From Candidatus Ozemibacter sibiricus (GTDB lineage: Bacteria > Muiribacteriota > Ozemobacteria > Ozemobacterales > Ozemobacteraceae): a stretch of DNA of 57,480 nt. How positions within the stretch are numbered: the first letter of the stretch is position 1; each line of letters opens with the position of its first letter. Of the stretch, positions 24,099 through 32,580 are shown piece after piece. Below the pieces are notes generated by a model. That model was not told where the DNA came from. It ran no database searches and worked only from the letters and a program-made list of their open reading frames with translations. The position numbers and the translations under genes are program-made. The stretch lies in NCBI GenBank assembly GCA_003327425.1, contig QOQW01000032.1, positions 1 through 57,480 of the forward strand, in the 5' to 3' direction.

Positions 24099-25565
24099 GT
24101 GGAATTCTTCCGCAACGCCAGCATCACTCGCCGGATCGTTCTGACCAATCTGGTGATGATCGCCCTGCCCGTCGGCATCTTCTGGTACATCCGGGCCATG
24201 GAACTGGGAGTGACCTTTCCGGTTTTCGTGTTCCTGGGGTTCGTCTTCATGGGCATCGGCCTGGTCACTTCGTTCATGGTCGCGGCGTCGATCACCCGGC
24301 CCCTCGAACGGGTCCGGCGCCGGATCGAGGGGTTCGTGCAGAAAAAGGTCGCCAACCCGGTCAAAGACCATGGCAATGATGAGATCGCCGACCTGGCCGA
24401 GGAGTTGAACGGCCTGTTCGGACAGTTCAACAGCGAGATCAATGCGGTTCTCAAGCGGCAGAAGATGAAGGCCGAAGAGATCGCCAAGACCGAGACGGCC
24501 AAGAGCGATCTCGAACAGCAGCTGGCGCTGTCCCGTTCCTGCCTGCAGGTGGCGCAACGGCTGAACACCACCTTCGATTTCCAGACCAACCTCAAGACGA
24601 TCCTCGATGAAGCCGTGCGCACGATGGGTGTGCAATGGGCCTCGATCCTGCTGATCAACCGCGACACCCTCGAACTGACCGTCGCCTGCATGCGCGGGGT
24701 CGAGCAATCGCTGCTCGACGACCTCGCCGAAGACCAGTACCCCGCCCTCAAGCTGAAGCCGCACGAAGGACTGGCCGGTCAGGTCATCAAGAACGCCCTG
24801 CCCCTCATCGCCAACAAGGGGCACAAAGATCCGCGCTTCAAGAGCTTCACCGAGTTCATGGCCCGCGAAGAGAAGGTGGCCAGCCTGCTCTGCGCGCCGA
24901 TCAAAGGTTCCGACGGCACCGTGCTCGGCGTGGTCAATTTCGTCAACCGCCTCAACCCGCCGGTCTTCCGGAACGAGGACATCCCCTACGCCGAGGATGT
25001 CTGCCTGCTGGTGGCGCTGGTCATCGAGCGCAACCGCCTCTACCGCAACCTGTTCTGCGACGAGACGACCGGACTGACCAGCCACAACGTCTGGCGCAAC
25101 TACTTCGAGGAAGAAGCGGCCCGGTCGGTGCGGTATGCCCAGCCGCTCAGCGTGGTCGTGCTCGACCTCGACCGTTTCAAGGAGATCATCGAGCAGACGG
25201 CCGCCGAGTTCGTGCAGAAGATCGGCGCCGAGATCGGCCGCGCCATCCAGGAAAGCCTGCGTGAGACCGATCTCGCTTCCAAGGTCCAGGATCGCTTCTA
25301 CCTTTTGCTGCCCAATACCGATGCGGCCGGCGCGGTCTTCCTGGTGGGCCGCCTCAAGGAGCGCATCGAAAAGATCAAGCTCGAGTACCATGAACGCACC
25401 TGGGAACTGACCGCGTCGGCCGGGATCGCCGCCTTCCCCGAACCCAGCCCCGACGCCCGTCTCCTCGTGCACCAGGCGCTCAAGGCCCTCGATCAGGCCA
25501 AGGCCGAGGGCCGCAATCGCGTCGTCATTCACACGCGGGCCCCGACCGGGCCACGATTGAAATAG
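24099..25565 (+). CDS. Membrane sensor with HAMP, GAF and a degenerate GGDEF domain
   Basis: A 488-residue protein starting with a GTG. Two N-terminal transmembrane helices (about 14-30 and 38-62) are followed by a HAMP linker (SITRPLERVRRRIEGFV), a coiled coil, and a GAF domain (about 160-315, with HEGLAGQVI and LCAPIKGSDGTVLGVVNF). A C-terminal GGDEF-fold domain follows (DETTGL at the start, SVVVLDLDRFKEI, TASAGIAAFPE). The signature GGDEF loop is replaced by VQDRF (residues 396-400), so diguanylate cyclase activity is not expected. The domain may instead bind a nucleotide or pass signals. It lies directly upstream of metG but has its own promoter. Confidence 0.85.
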   Translation: MEFFRNASITRRIVLTNLVMIALPVGIFWYIRAMELGVTFPVFVFLGFVFMGIGLVTSFMVAASITRPLERVRRRIEGFVQKKVANPVKDHGNDEIADLAEELNGLFGQFNSEINAVLKRQKMKAEEIAKTETAKSDLEQQLALSRSCLQVAQRLNTTFDFQTNLKTILDEAVRTMGVQWASILLINRDTLELTVACMRGVEQSLLDDLAEDQYPALKLKPHEGLAGQVIKNALPLIANKGHKDPRFKSFTEFMAREEKVASLLCAPIKGSDGTVLGVVNFVNRLNPPVFRNEDIPYAEDVCLLVALVIERNRLYRNLFCDETTGLTSHNVWRNYFEEEAARSVRYAQPLSVVVLDLDRFKEIIEQTAAEFVQKIGAEIGRAIQESLRETDLASKVQDRFYLLLPNTDAAGAVFLVGRLKERIEKIKLEYHERTWELTASAGIAAFPEPSPDARLLVHQALKALDQAKAEGRNRVVIHTRAPTGPRLK

Positions 25566-25607
25566 TCCCCTGCCCTACCCTACACCCCACGCCAGCGAGG
25601 TTCGAGC

Positions 25608-27620
25608 ATGACTGCGCAGAAACCCTTCTACATCACCACCCCCATCTACTACGCCAACGCCGAACTCCACATCGGCCATGCCTTCACCACCCTGGCCGCC
25701 GATACGGCCACCCGCTACCAGCGCGCCATGGGACGCGAAGCCTGGTTCTTGACCGGATCCGATGAGCACGGCCAGAAGGTCGAGCAGGCGGCACGCGCCA
25801 AAGGCATCACCCCGCTGCAGCACACCGATGCCCTGGTCGAGAAGTTCAAGGCGTTGTGGCAGCGGCTCGACATCTGCTACGACGATTTCATCCGTACGAC
25901 GGAAGAACGGCACAAGAAGGCCGTGCGCCACGTGCTGGGCCAGCTCTACGCCAAGGGCGACATCTATTCCGACACCTACACCGGCTGGTACTGCACCCCC
26001 TGCGAGCGCTTCTGGACAGAAAAAGAAGTCCCCGAGAAGCTCTGCCCCGACTGCCATCGCCCTGTCGAAGAGCTGCAAGAGAAGAACTATTTCTTCCGAA
26101 TGTCCAAATATCAGCAGCCATTGATCGATTACATCAAGGCGCACCCTGGCTTCATCCGACCGGAGAACCGGCGCAATGAGGTGCTCGGCTTCCTGGCCCA
26201 GCCGCTCCAGGACCTCTGCATCTCACGCCCGAAGAAACGCCTGGCGTGGGGCATCGAGATTCCCTTCGACCCCGAGTATGTCACCTACGTCTGGTTCGAC
26301 GCCCTGACCAACTACATCTCGGCGATCGGCTATCCCGATGATATGGCGCGGTTCCACCGCTACTGGCCGGCCAGCTGCCACCTCGTGGGCAAGGACATCC
26401 TGACCACCCACGCCGTCTACTGGTCGACCATGTTGTTCGCGCTGGGCCTGCCCTTGCCCGAGATGCTGTTCGCCCACGGCTGGTGGGTGCTGTCGGGAGG
26501 CAAGATGTCCAAGTCGGTCGGCAACGTGGTCAACCCGCTCGACCTGGTGGAGAAATACGGGCTCGATCCGTTCCGGTTCTTCCTGTTCCGGGAAATGGTG
26601 TTCGGGGCCGACGCCGTCTTCTCGGAAGAGTCGTTCATCTTGCGCTACAACGCCGACCTGGCCAACGATTTCGGCAATCTCTGCCAGCGCACCCTGCCCA
26701 TGCTGCTGAAGCGCCGCCAAGGGAAGTTCCGCCGTGGCCCCGCCACCTTGCCGCAGACGGCCGAGATCGCCGCGCTGGCCCGCGCCGTCAAGGCCGATTA
26801 CATCGCCGCCATGGAGGGCTTCCTCTTCCATGAGGCGCTGAAACGCACCTGGGACCTGATCAGTCGACTCAACAAATTCATCGACGAAACCGCCCCCTGG
26901 AAACTGGCCAAGGAAGAGAAATGGGCCGACCTCGACGAGGTCTTCTGGACCGTCGGCGAGGGCATCCGCTTCTGCGCCCATCTGGTACAGCCGTTCATGC
27001 CGCACACGGCGCCGAAATTCCTCGAGCAGATCGGGCTGCCCGCCACCTTCCTGCCGTTGCCGCAGCTCGAATGGGGCCAGTTGCCCGACGGCACGGTCTG
27101 CCGCGAGCCGAGCCCGATCTTCCCCCGGCTCGATACACCCCGCATCGAGAGCTTGAAGAAAGGCGAGAAGGCCGAAAAGAGCCCGAAAGGGGAAAAGACC
27201 GCCCCAGCCTCGACCGGCGTCTCGCCCGCCGCCGGCCAGGCGACCGGTGGCGCGCCGGCCGCGCCCCCCGCCGCCGGCGGGGCCACCGGGGAGGGCCTGA
27301 TCGATTACGACGAGTTCATGAAGACCCATCTGGCGGTGGCCGTCGTCGAGACCGCCGAGAAAGTGGCCGGGGCCGACAAGCTGCTGCGCCTCACCGTGCG
27401 GCTCGGCGAAGAGACCCGCCAGCTGGTGGCCGGCATCGCCCTGCATTACACGCCCGAGCAGCTGATCGGCAAGCAGGTGGTCATCGTCAAGAACCTCAAA
27501 CCCGCCCGCATTCGGGGCGTCGAGTCGCACGGCATGATCCTCGCCGCTGGCACGCCGGACGGCGGGCTGGCCGTGGTGACCACCGACCGGCCGGCCACGC
27601 CCGGCATCAGGGTCAAATGA
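25608..27620 (+). CDS. metG: Methionyl-tRNA synthetase with C-terminal tRNA-binding domain
   Basis: This class I synthetase charges initiator and elongator tRNA-Met. HIGH is at residues 21-24 and KMSKS near residues 299-304. A four-Cys zinc knuckle is present (C129, C132, C146, C149). The 670-residue protein ends with an EMAP-type tRNA-binding domain (about 565-670, DKLLRLTVRLGE, VVIVKNLKPARIRGVESHGM), which usually dimerises the enzyme. A Lys-rich then Pro/Ala/Gly-rich linker of about 50 residues (about 515-563) joins it to the core. The ATG follows a weak GCGAGG. Confidence 0.97.
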   Translation: MTAQKPFYITTPIYYANAELHIGHAFTTLAADTATRYQRAMGREAWFLTGSDEHGQKVEQAARAKGITPLQHTDALVEKFKALWQRLDICYDDFIRTTEERHKKAVRHVLGQLYAKGDIYSDTYTGWYCTPCERFWTEKEVPEKLCPDCHRPVEELQEKNYFFRMSKYQQPLIDYIKAHPGFIRPENRRNEVLGFLAQPLQDLCISRPKKRLAWGIEIPFDPEYVTYVWFDALTNYISAIGYPDDMARFHRYWPASCHLVGKDILTTHAVYWSTMLFALGLPLPEMLFAHGWWVLSGGKMSKSVGNVVNPLDLVEKYGLDPFRFFLFREMVFGADAVFSEESFILRYNADLANDFGNLCQRTLPMLLKRRQGKFRRGPATLPQTAEIAALARAVKADYIAAMEGFLFHEALKRTWDLISRLNKFIDETAPWKLAKEEKWADLDEVFWTVGEGIRFCAHLVQPFMPHTAPKFLEQIGLPATFLPLPQLEWGQLPDGTVCREPSPIFPRLDTPRIESLKKGEKAEKSPKGEKTAPASTGVSPAAGQATGGAPAAPPAAGGATGEGLIDYDEFMKTHLAVAVVETAEKVAGADKLLRLTVRLGEETRQLVAGIALHYTPEQLIGKQVVIVKNLKPARIRGVESHGMILAAGTPDGGLAVVTTDRPATPGIRVK

Positions 27621-27627
27621 AGGGTCC

Positions 27628-28632
27628 ATGGCCTCGTCCCTCCCGCCGTCTCGCGGCGCCGTGAACGAGCCCGCCACGACCAGCCCGGAGGCCCGCCAGG
27701 CCACCGGGCTGGTCGATGTCCATGCCCATCTGACCGACGAAAAGCTGGTGCACGAGGTGCCGGCCGTGCTGGCGCGAGCCGCGGCCGCTGGGGTGACCGC
27801 CATCCTGACCGTGGGAACCGACCTGCCGACCAGCCGCGCCGCCCTCGCGCTCGCCCACGATCATGCCAGCGCCCCGTCGAACGCTCACGACGTCGAACCA
27901 GCCACGGCTCCACCGCCGGCTGCCGCGACCCCCGCCAGCACCCCTGCCGCTGCCCCCGCCCCGGGCCAGGCCCTGCCGCCCGACGCCCTGTCCCCGATCG
28001 AACCCCCTCCTTTCCCTCTACCGTCGGTGTGGGCGGCCGTCGGAGTCCATCCGCATGACGCCAGGACCTGGCCCCCCGACACCGCGGCCGAACTCGCCCG
28101 CCTCTGGGCCGACCCGCGCGTGGTCGCCCTCGGCGAGATGGGCCTCGATTACCACTACGATTTCTCCCCGCGCGAGGTGCAGCGCGAGGTCTTCATCACC
28201 CAATGGGACCTGGCGGCGCGCCTGGGCGCCCCCGCCGTCGTCCACGTGCGCGAGGCGTTCGCCGACTTCTTCGCCCTGATCGCGGGGCGGCCCCGCCCGC
28301 CCCAGGTGCTGCTGCATTGCTTCTCGGGCGATCTCGACACCGCCCGGCGCGCCCTCGACCTCGGCTTCGACTTCTCGGTCGGCGGCCCCCTCACCTACCC
28401 CAAAAGCCAGGACACCCGCGCCATCTTCGCGTTCCTGCCCCTCGACCGCATCCACCTCGAGACCGACTGCCCCTACCTCGCCCCCCAGCCTCGCCGCGGC
28501 AAGGTCAACGAGCCGTCCTTCCTGCCCATGACCCTGGCCGTGCTCAGTCAGGTCAAGCAGATCGACCCGGCCGCGCTGGCCCGCCAGCTCGCCGCCAACG
28601 CCCGCCGGCTGTTCCCGAAGATGCGCTTCTGA
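27628..28632 (+). CDS. tatD: TatD-family metal-dependent hydrolase with a proline/alanine-rich insertion
   Basis: TatD proteins are TIM-barrel metal-dependent DNases or hydrolases. Metal ligands are visible in DVHAHL, GEMGLDYHYDF, VVHVRE, LLHCFSG and ETDCPYLAPQPRRGK. At 334 residues it is about 70 longer than usual. An insertion of roughly 65 residues, made almost only of Ala, Pro and Thr, sits between the first barrel units (about residues 77-135, just before VWAAVGVHPHD). The N-terminus also has about 25 extra residues before DVHAHL. It starts 7 bp after metG and is cotranscribed with it, a common metG-tatD pairing. Confidence 0.92.
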   Translation: MASSLPPSRGAVNEPATTSPEARQATGLVDVHAHLTDEKLVHEVPAVLARAAAAGVTAILTVGTDLPTSRAALALAHDHASAPSNAHDVEPATAPPPAAATPASTPAAAPAPGQALPPDALSPIEPPPFPLPSVWAAVGVHPHDARTWPPDTAAELARLWADPRVVALGEMGLDYHYDFSPREVQREVFITQWDLAARLGAPAVVHVREAFADFFALIAGRPRPPQVLLHCFSGDLDTARRALDLGFDFSVGGPLTYPKSQDTRAIFAFLPLDRIHLETDCPYLAPQPRRGKVNEPSFLPMTLAVLSQVKQIDPAALARQLAANARRLFPKMRF

Positions 28633-28634
28633 TC

Positions 28635-28663
28635 TTGCCGGTCGGGGCGAACCGTGGTAAGGT
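28635..28663 (+). promoter_or_regulatory. Promoter of aroB
   Basis: TTGCCG (28635-28640), a 17-bp spacer, then TAAGGT (28658-28663). It supports a start at 28705 rather than the longer upstream frame at 28654. Confidence 0.5.
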
Positions 28664-28704
28664 CAACCCCGCCGGCCACGAAGAAACCCAAGGACCCCCT
28701 CGCC

Positions 28705-29802
28705 ATGGAAATCCAGAAAGTCGCTCTGCGCCGCGAATACAGCTATGAAATCGTCCTCGGCCGCGAGATCACCGCCGCCCTCGTCGGGAAGATCCTGCGC
28801 CTGCGCGGCAGCCGCCAGTGCGCCGTTCTGACCAACGAGACGGTGGCCCGCTGGTACCTGCAACCGCTGGTCGCCGAGCTGCGCTCGCGCGGCTTCGACA
28901 CGCTCGAGCTGGTCGTTCCCGACGGCGAAGCCTACAAGACCCTCGACACGGCCAATAGCCTCTACCCCAGGCTGTTCGCCGCCGGCCTCGATCGCCGCTC
29001 GCCCTTCATCACGCTGGGCGGCGGGGTCATCGGCGATCTGGGCGGATTCGTCGCCGCCACCTACAAGCGGGGCCTGCCGTTCGTGCAGATGCCCACCACG
29101 GTCCTGGCCATGGTCGACGCCTCGATCGGCGGCAAGGTCGGCGTCAACACCCCCGAAGGCAAGAACCTGGTCGGGGCCTTCCATCAACCGGCGCTGGTGG
29201 GCATCGATGTCGCCACCCTGCGCACGTTGCCGCAGGCCCAGACCGCCAATGGCCTCGTCGAAGCGCTCAAGCACGGGGCCATCGCCGACGCCGCCTATTT
29301 CAAATTCATCACCAAGAACGTCGAGGCCTGGAAGGCCCGCAACCTCGATCTGCTGCAACGGCTGGTGCGCCGCTCGGTGCACATCAAGAAAGAGATCGTC
29401 GAGGCGGATGAACTGGAACAGGGCACCCGGGCCATCCTGAACTTCGGCCATACGTTCGGCCATGCCTTCGAGCTGCTGGGCGGCTACAGCCGCTACCAGC
29501 ACGGCGAGGCGGTCGGACTGGGCATGCTGGCGGCGCTGGCGGTCGCCCGCGGCATGGGCCTGCTGAAGGAAGATTACAGCGACGCCCTGCGCGCCTTCCT
29601 GCAGGAGTTCGGGCTGTCACTGACCTTCCCCGCCGCCTGGACGACCGACGATCTGATCGCCGCCATGGTCCAGGACAAGAAACGGCGCGCCGAGGCGCTC
29701 GTGCTGGTGCTGCCGGTCATGCTCGGCAAAGTCGAGCTGGTCCCCATTCCCTTCGCCGAGCTGCCTCGCCATTTGGCCCCGCTCCGGTCTCTGGCCGCCT
29801 GA
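28705..29802 (+). CDS. aroB: 3-dehydroquinate synthase
   Basis: AroB catalyses the second step of the shikimate pathway, using NAD+ and a divalent metal in the cytoplasm. The 365-residue protein has PDGEAYKTLDT, GGGVIGDLGGFVAATYKRG and PTTVLAMVDASIGGKVGVN. The metal-ligand segments are VEALKHGAI, NFGHTFGHAFE and HGEAVGLGM. The start was moved to the ATG at 28705 because the promoter -10 box lies just downstream of the longer frame's start. No other aromatic amino acid gene is near. Confidence 0.95.
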   Translation: MEIQKVALRREYSYEIVLGREITAALVGKILRLRGSRQCAVLTNETVARWYLQPLVAELRSRGFDTLELVVPDGEAYKTLDTANSLYPRLFAAGLDRRSPFITLGGGVIGDLGGFVAATYKRGLPFVQMPTTVLAMVDASIGGKVGVNTPEGKNLVGAFHQPALVGIDVATLRTLPQAQTANGLVEALKHGAIADAAYFKFITKNVEAWKARNLDLLQRLVRRSVHIKKEIVEADELEQGTRAILNFGHTFGHAFELLGGYSRYQHGEAVGLGMLAALAVARGMGLLKEDYSDALRAFLQEFGLSLTFPAAWTTDDLIAAMVQDKKRRAEALVLVLPVMLGKVELVPIPFAELPRHLAPLRSLAA

Positions 29803-30001
29803 TCGGACATGGCCGTCGCTCCCACCAGGTTGATCGGACCACACCCTCACGCGGCCGTCCGTTCAGGCCGGGCCGTTTCTTGTCGCCGCCGCCGGGACCA
29901 GGGCCGGTGGCCCCACGGCGGCCGCCCCCTCGCGCCCCTCGTGACCACTCTCATCGCCGCTGCTTTTCCCCCCGCATCTCGCCCAATCCAGGAGGCTTCC
30001 C

Positions 30002-32290
30002 ATGGCTGACCTCTTCCATCTCAACGATATCGAACGCCGGCTGTCCGAGAATGCCCTCAAGGTGCTCGAGAAGCGCTACCTGACGAAAGACCCCGAGGGG
30101 AAGGTCATCGAGACGGTCGACGGCCTGTTCCGGCGGGTGGCACGCGCCATCGCCGCGCCCGAGAGCCACTTCGCCGGCTCGACCTGGCGGCGCGAAGACC
30201 TGGAAGAAGCCTTCTATCGGATGATGACCGACCTCGATTTCCTGCCCAACAGCCCGACCCTGATGAATGCCGGCAAACCGCTGGGCCAGCTGGCGGCCTG
30301 CTTCGTGCTGCCGGTTCCCGACACGCTCGAGGGCATCTTCGAGGCGATCAAGCAGGCGGCGCTCATCCACAAGTCGGGCGGCGGCACCGGCTTCAGCTTC
30401 TCGCGCCTGCGGCCGGCCAATGATCTGGTGGCCAGCACCAGCGGCGTCAGCTCGGGACCGGTCTCGTTCATGAAGGTCTTCAACACCGCCACCGAAACGA
30501 TCAAGCAGGGCGGCACCCGCCGGGGCGCCAACATGGGCATCCTGCGCGTCGACCATCCAGACATCCTGGAATTCATCACCGCCAAGGAAGACGACGAGAC
30601 CCTGACCAACTTCAACCTTTCGGTAGGCATCACTGACGAGTTCATGGAGACCCTCGACCGGGACGGCGAATACGACCTGATCAACCCCCGCACCGGCAAG
30701 GCCGTGAAAAGTCTGAAAGCCTCGAAGGTGTTCAACATGATCGTCGAACGCGCCTGGCGCAACGGCGAGCCCGGCATCGTCTTCCTCGATCGCATCAACC
30801 GCGACCAGCCCACGCCGCACGTCGGCATGATCGAGTCGACCAATCCCTGCGGCGAGCAGCCCCTTTTGCCGTTCGAGTCCTGCAATCTCGGCTCGCTCAA
30901 CCTCGCCCGGTTCATTCGACGCGAGGGCGACAGCGCCCAGGTCGATTACGATCGCCTGCGCGAGGTGGTCCACCTGGCCGTCCGGTTCCTCGACAACGTG
31001 ATCGAGGTCAACAAATACCCCTTCCCCGAGATCGAGGAAATGACCAAGGCCAATCGCAAGATCGGCCTGGGCGTCATGGGCTGGGCCGACCTCTTGATCG
31101 CCCTCCACATTCCCTACAATTCCGAAGCCGCCTTGACGCTCGCCGAGGAATTGATGCGCTTCATCCGGCGCGAGGCCTGGGAAGCCTCGACCCAGCTCGG
31201 CCGCGAACGCGGCGCCTTCCCCAACTTCCCGGGGTCGGCCCTGCAACGGCGCGGCATGCCGCCCGTGCGCAACGCGACCGTCACCACCATCGCGCCGACC
31301 GGTACCATCAGCCTGATCGCCGGCTGTTCGAGCGGGATCGAACCGCTCTTCGCCATCGCGTTCGCCAAGAATGTGCTCGACAAAGAACGACTGTTCGAAG
31401 TCAACCCGCAGTTCGTCGAGATCGCCAAGGCCAAGGGGTTCTACTCGAAGGAATTGATCGAGAAGGTGGCCGCCCAGGGCCATCTCAAGAATCTGCCGGG
31501 CATCCCCGACTGGGTCAGGAAGATCTTCGTCACCTCCCATGAGATAAGCCCCGAATGGCACGTCCGCATGCAGGCGGCCTTCCAGAAGAACACCGACAAT
31601 GCCGTCAGCAAAACCGTCAATTTCCCGCATGAAGCCACGATCAAAGACGTGGAGGTGGTCTTCCGGCTCGCCCACACCCTCGGGTGCAAAGGCATCACCG
31701 TGTACCGCGATGGCAGCCGCCAGGCCCAGGTCTTGACGGCTGGCGCGGGCACCCCGGCCAAGAGCGCACCGAGCACCGTACCGCCCCGGATCGTCCCCCG
31801 CCCCCGCCCCACTCGCACCACCGGGGTGACGGAACGCACACCGATCGGCTGCGGCAACCTGTACGTGACGGTCAACTCCGATGAACAGGGCATTTGCGAA
31901 GTGTTCACGAGCCTGGGTCGAGCCGGCGGCTGCCCCTCCCAGTCGGAGGCCACCGCCCGTCTCGCGTCCATGGCGCTGCGGGCCGGCATCGACGTCCAGG
32001 AGATCATCGACCAGCTCAAGGGCATTCGCTGTCTGTCGACGCTTAAGAGATCAGGCCCCAATGGACGGAAAGTCCTGTCCTGCCCTGACGCCATCGGCCG
32101 CGCCATCGAACAGGTCTACTTGCAACGCAAAGCTCCGACCCCAGGCTCCACGCCGGAAGGGGTACCCCCCGCCGAGACCGCCTCGCTGGGGGAAGGGCAG
32201 TCCATCCCCTGCCCCGAATGCCAGGCTCCCCTGACCCACGATGGCGGATGCGTGATGTGCCGCGCCTGCGGCTACTCACGCTGCGGCTGA
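30002..32290 (+). CDS. nrdJ: Adenosylcobalamin-dependent (class II) ribonucleotide reductase
   Basis: It reduces ribonucleotides to deoxyribonucleotides using a cobalamin-generated radical, without oxygen. The 762-residue protein has NSPTLMNAG, the first active-site Cys in LAACFVLPVPDT, HKSGGGTGFSFSRLRP, NPCGEQPLLPFESCNLGS with the other active-site residues, and ATVTTIAPTGTISLIAG. The C-terminal region holds TPIGCGNLYVTVNSDE and a final zinc ribbon (IPCPECQAPL, then CVMCRACGY), normal for long class II enzymes. The ATG follows CAGGAGG. No cobalamin riboswitch was seen in the 199-bp gap upstream. Oxygen-independent deoxynucleotide supply fits the Rnf-based metabolism. Confidence 0.95.
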   Translation: MADLFHLNDIERRLSENALKVLEKRYLTKDPEGKVIETVDGLFRRVARAIAAPESHFAGSTWRREDLEEAFYRMMTDLDFLPNSPTLMNAGKPLGQLAACFVLPVPDTLEGIFEAIKQAALIHKSGGGTGFSFSRLRPANDLVASTSGVSSGPVSFMKVFNTATETIKQGGTRRGANMGILRVDHPDILEFITAKEDDETLTNFNLSVGITDEFMETLDRDGEYDLINPRTGKAVKSLKASKVFNMIVERAWRNGEPGIVFLDRINRDQPTPHVGMIESTNPCGEQPLLPFESCNLGSLNLARFIRREGDSAQVDYDRLREVVHLAVRFLDNVIEVNKYPFPEIEEMTKANRKIGLGVMGWADLLIALHIPYNSEAALTLAEELMRFIRREAWEASTQLGRERGAFPNFPGSALQRRGMPPVRNATVTTIAPTGTISLIAGCSSGIEPLFAIAFAKNVLDKERLFEVNPQFVEIAKAKGFYSKELIEKVAAQGHLKNLPGIPDWVRKIFVTSHEISPEWHVRMQAAFQKNTDNAVSKTVNFPHEATIKDVEVVFRLAHTLGCKGITVYRDGSRQAQVLTAGAGTPAKSAPSTVPPRIVPRPRPTRTTGVTERTPIGCGNLYVTVNSDEQGICEVFTSLGRAGGCPSQSEATARLASMALRAGIDVQEIIDQLKGIRCLSTLKRSGPNGRKVLSCPDAIGRAIEQVYLQRKAPTPGSTPEGVPPAETASLGEGQSIPCPECQAPLTHDGGCVMCRACGYSRCG

Positions 32291-32495
32291 TCCCCCCCAG
32301 GCCCAGAACCCCGCAGGGGGAATTCCCAATCGGCCCTGGTACCCCATGCAGCGGCCGCGCTCGAAAACTCCCTAGGTCTGCGACTGCCCGCGGCGCCACG
32401 CATACTCGCCTGACCGCCACCGGTCCGGATGAGTCCGTCATTTTGAGGAGGCGGGAATTTCCGAGCCACGCGAAGGAGGTGAAGAGTTCATCAGA

Positions 32496-32524
32496 TTGAC
32501 ACCCCCTCCCTCCACCAGTAGAAT
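32496..32524 (+). promoter_or_regulatory. Promoter of the ComEC-like hydrolase gene
   Basis: TTGACA (32496-32501), a 17-bp spacer, then TAGAAT (32519-32524). The ribosome binding site AAGGAG follows before 32581. Confidence 0.8.
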
Positions 32525-32580
32525 TGAATATCAGCGCTCGATGGGTACTATTTTCGGCCCCGACAAGGAGTAAAAGAGGA

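Noticed and set aside
24060-25532. 490-residue minus-strand open frame
   Set aside because: It is antisense to the HAMP-GAF-GGDEF gene with repetitive Asp/Gly/Glu composition.
29803-30001. Possible cobalamin riboswitch before the class II ribonucleotide reductase
   Set aside because: No B12-box-like sequence or multi-stem architecture is visible.
32430-32470. GGATGAGTCCG resembling a hammerhead ribozyme core
   Set aside because: The CUGAUGA box is imperfect and the required GAAA box and flanking stems are absent.
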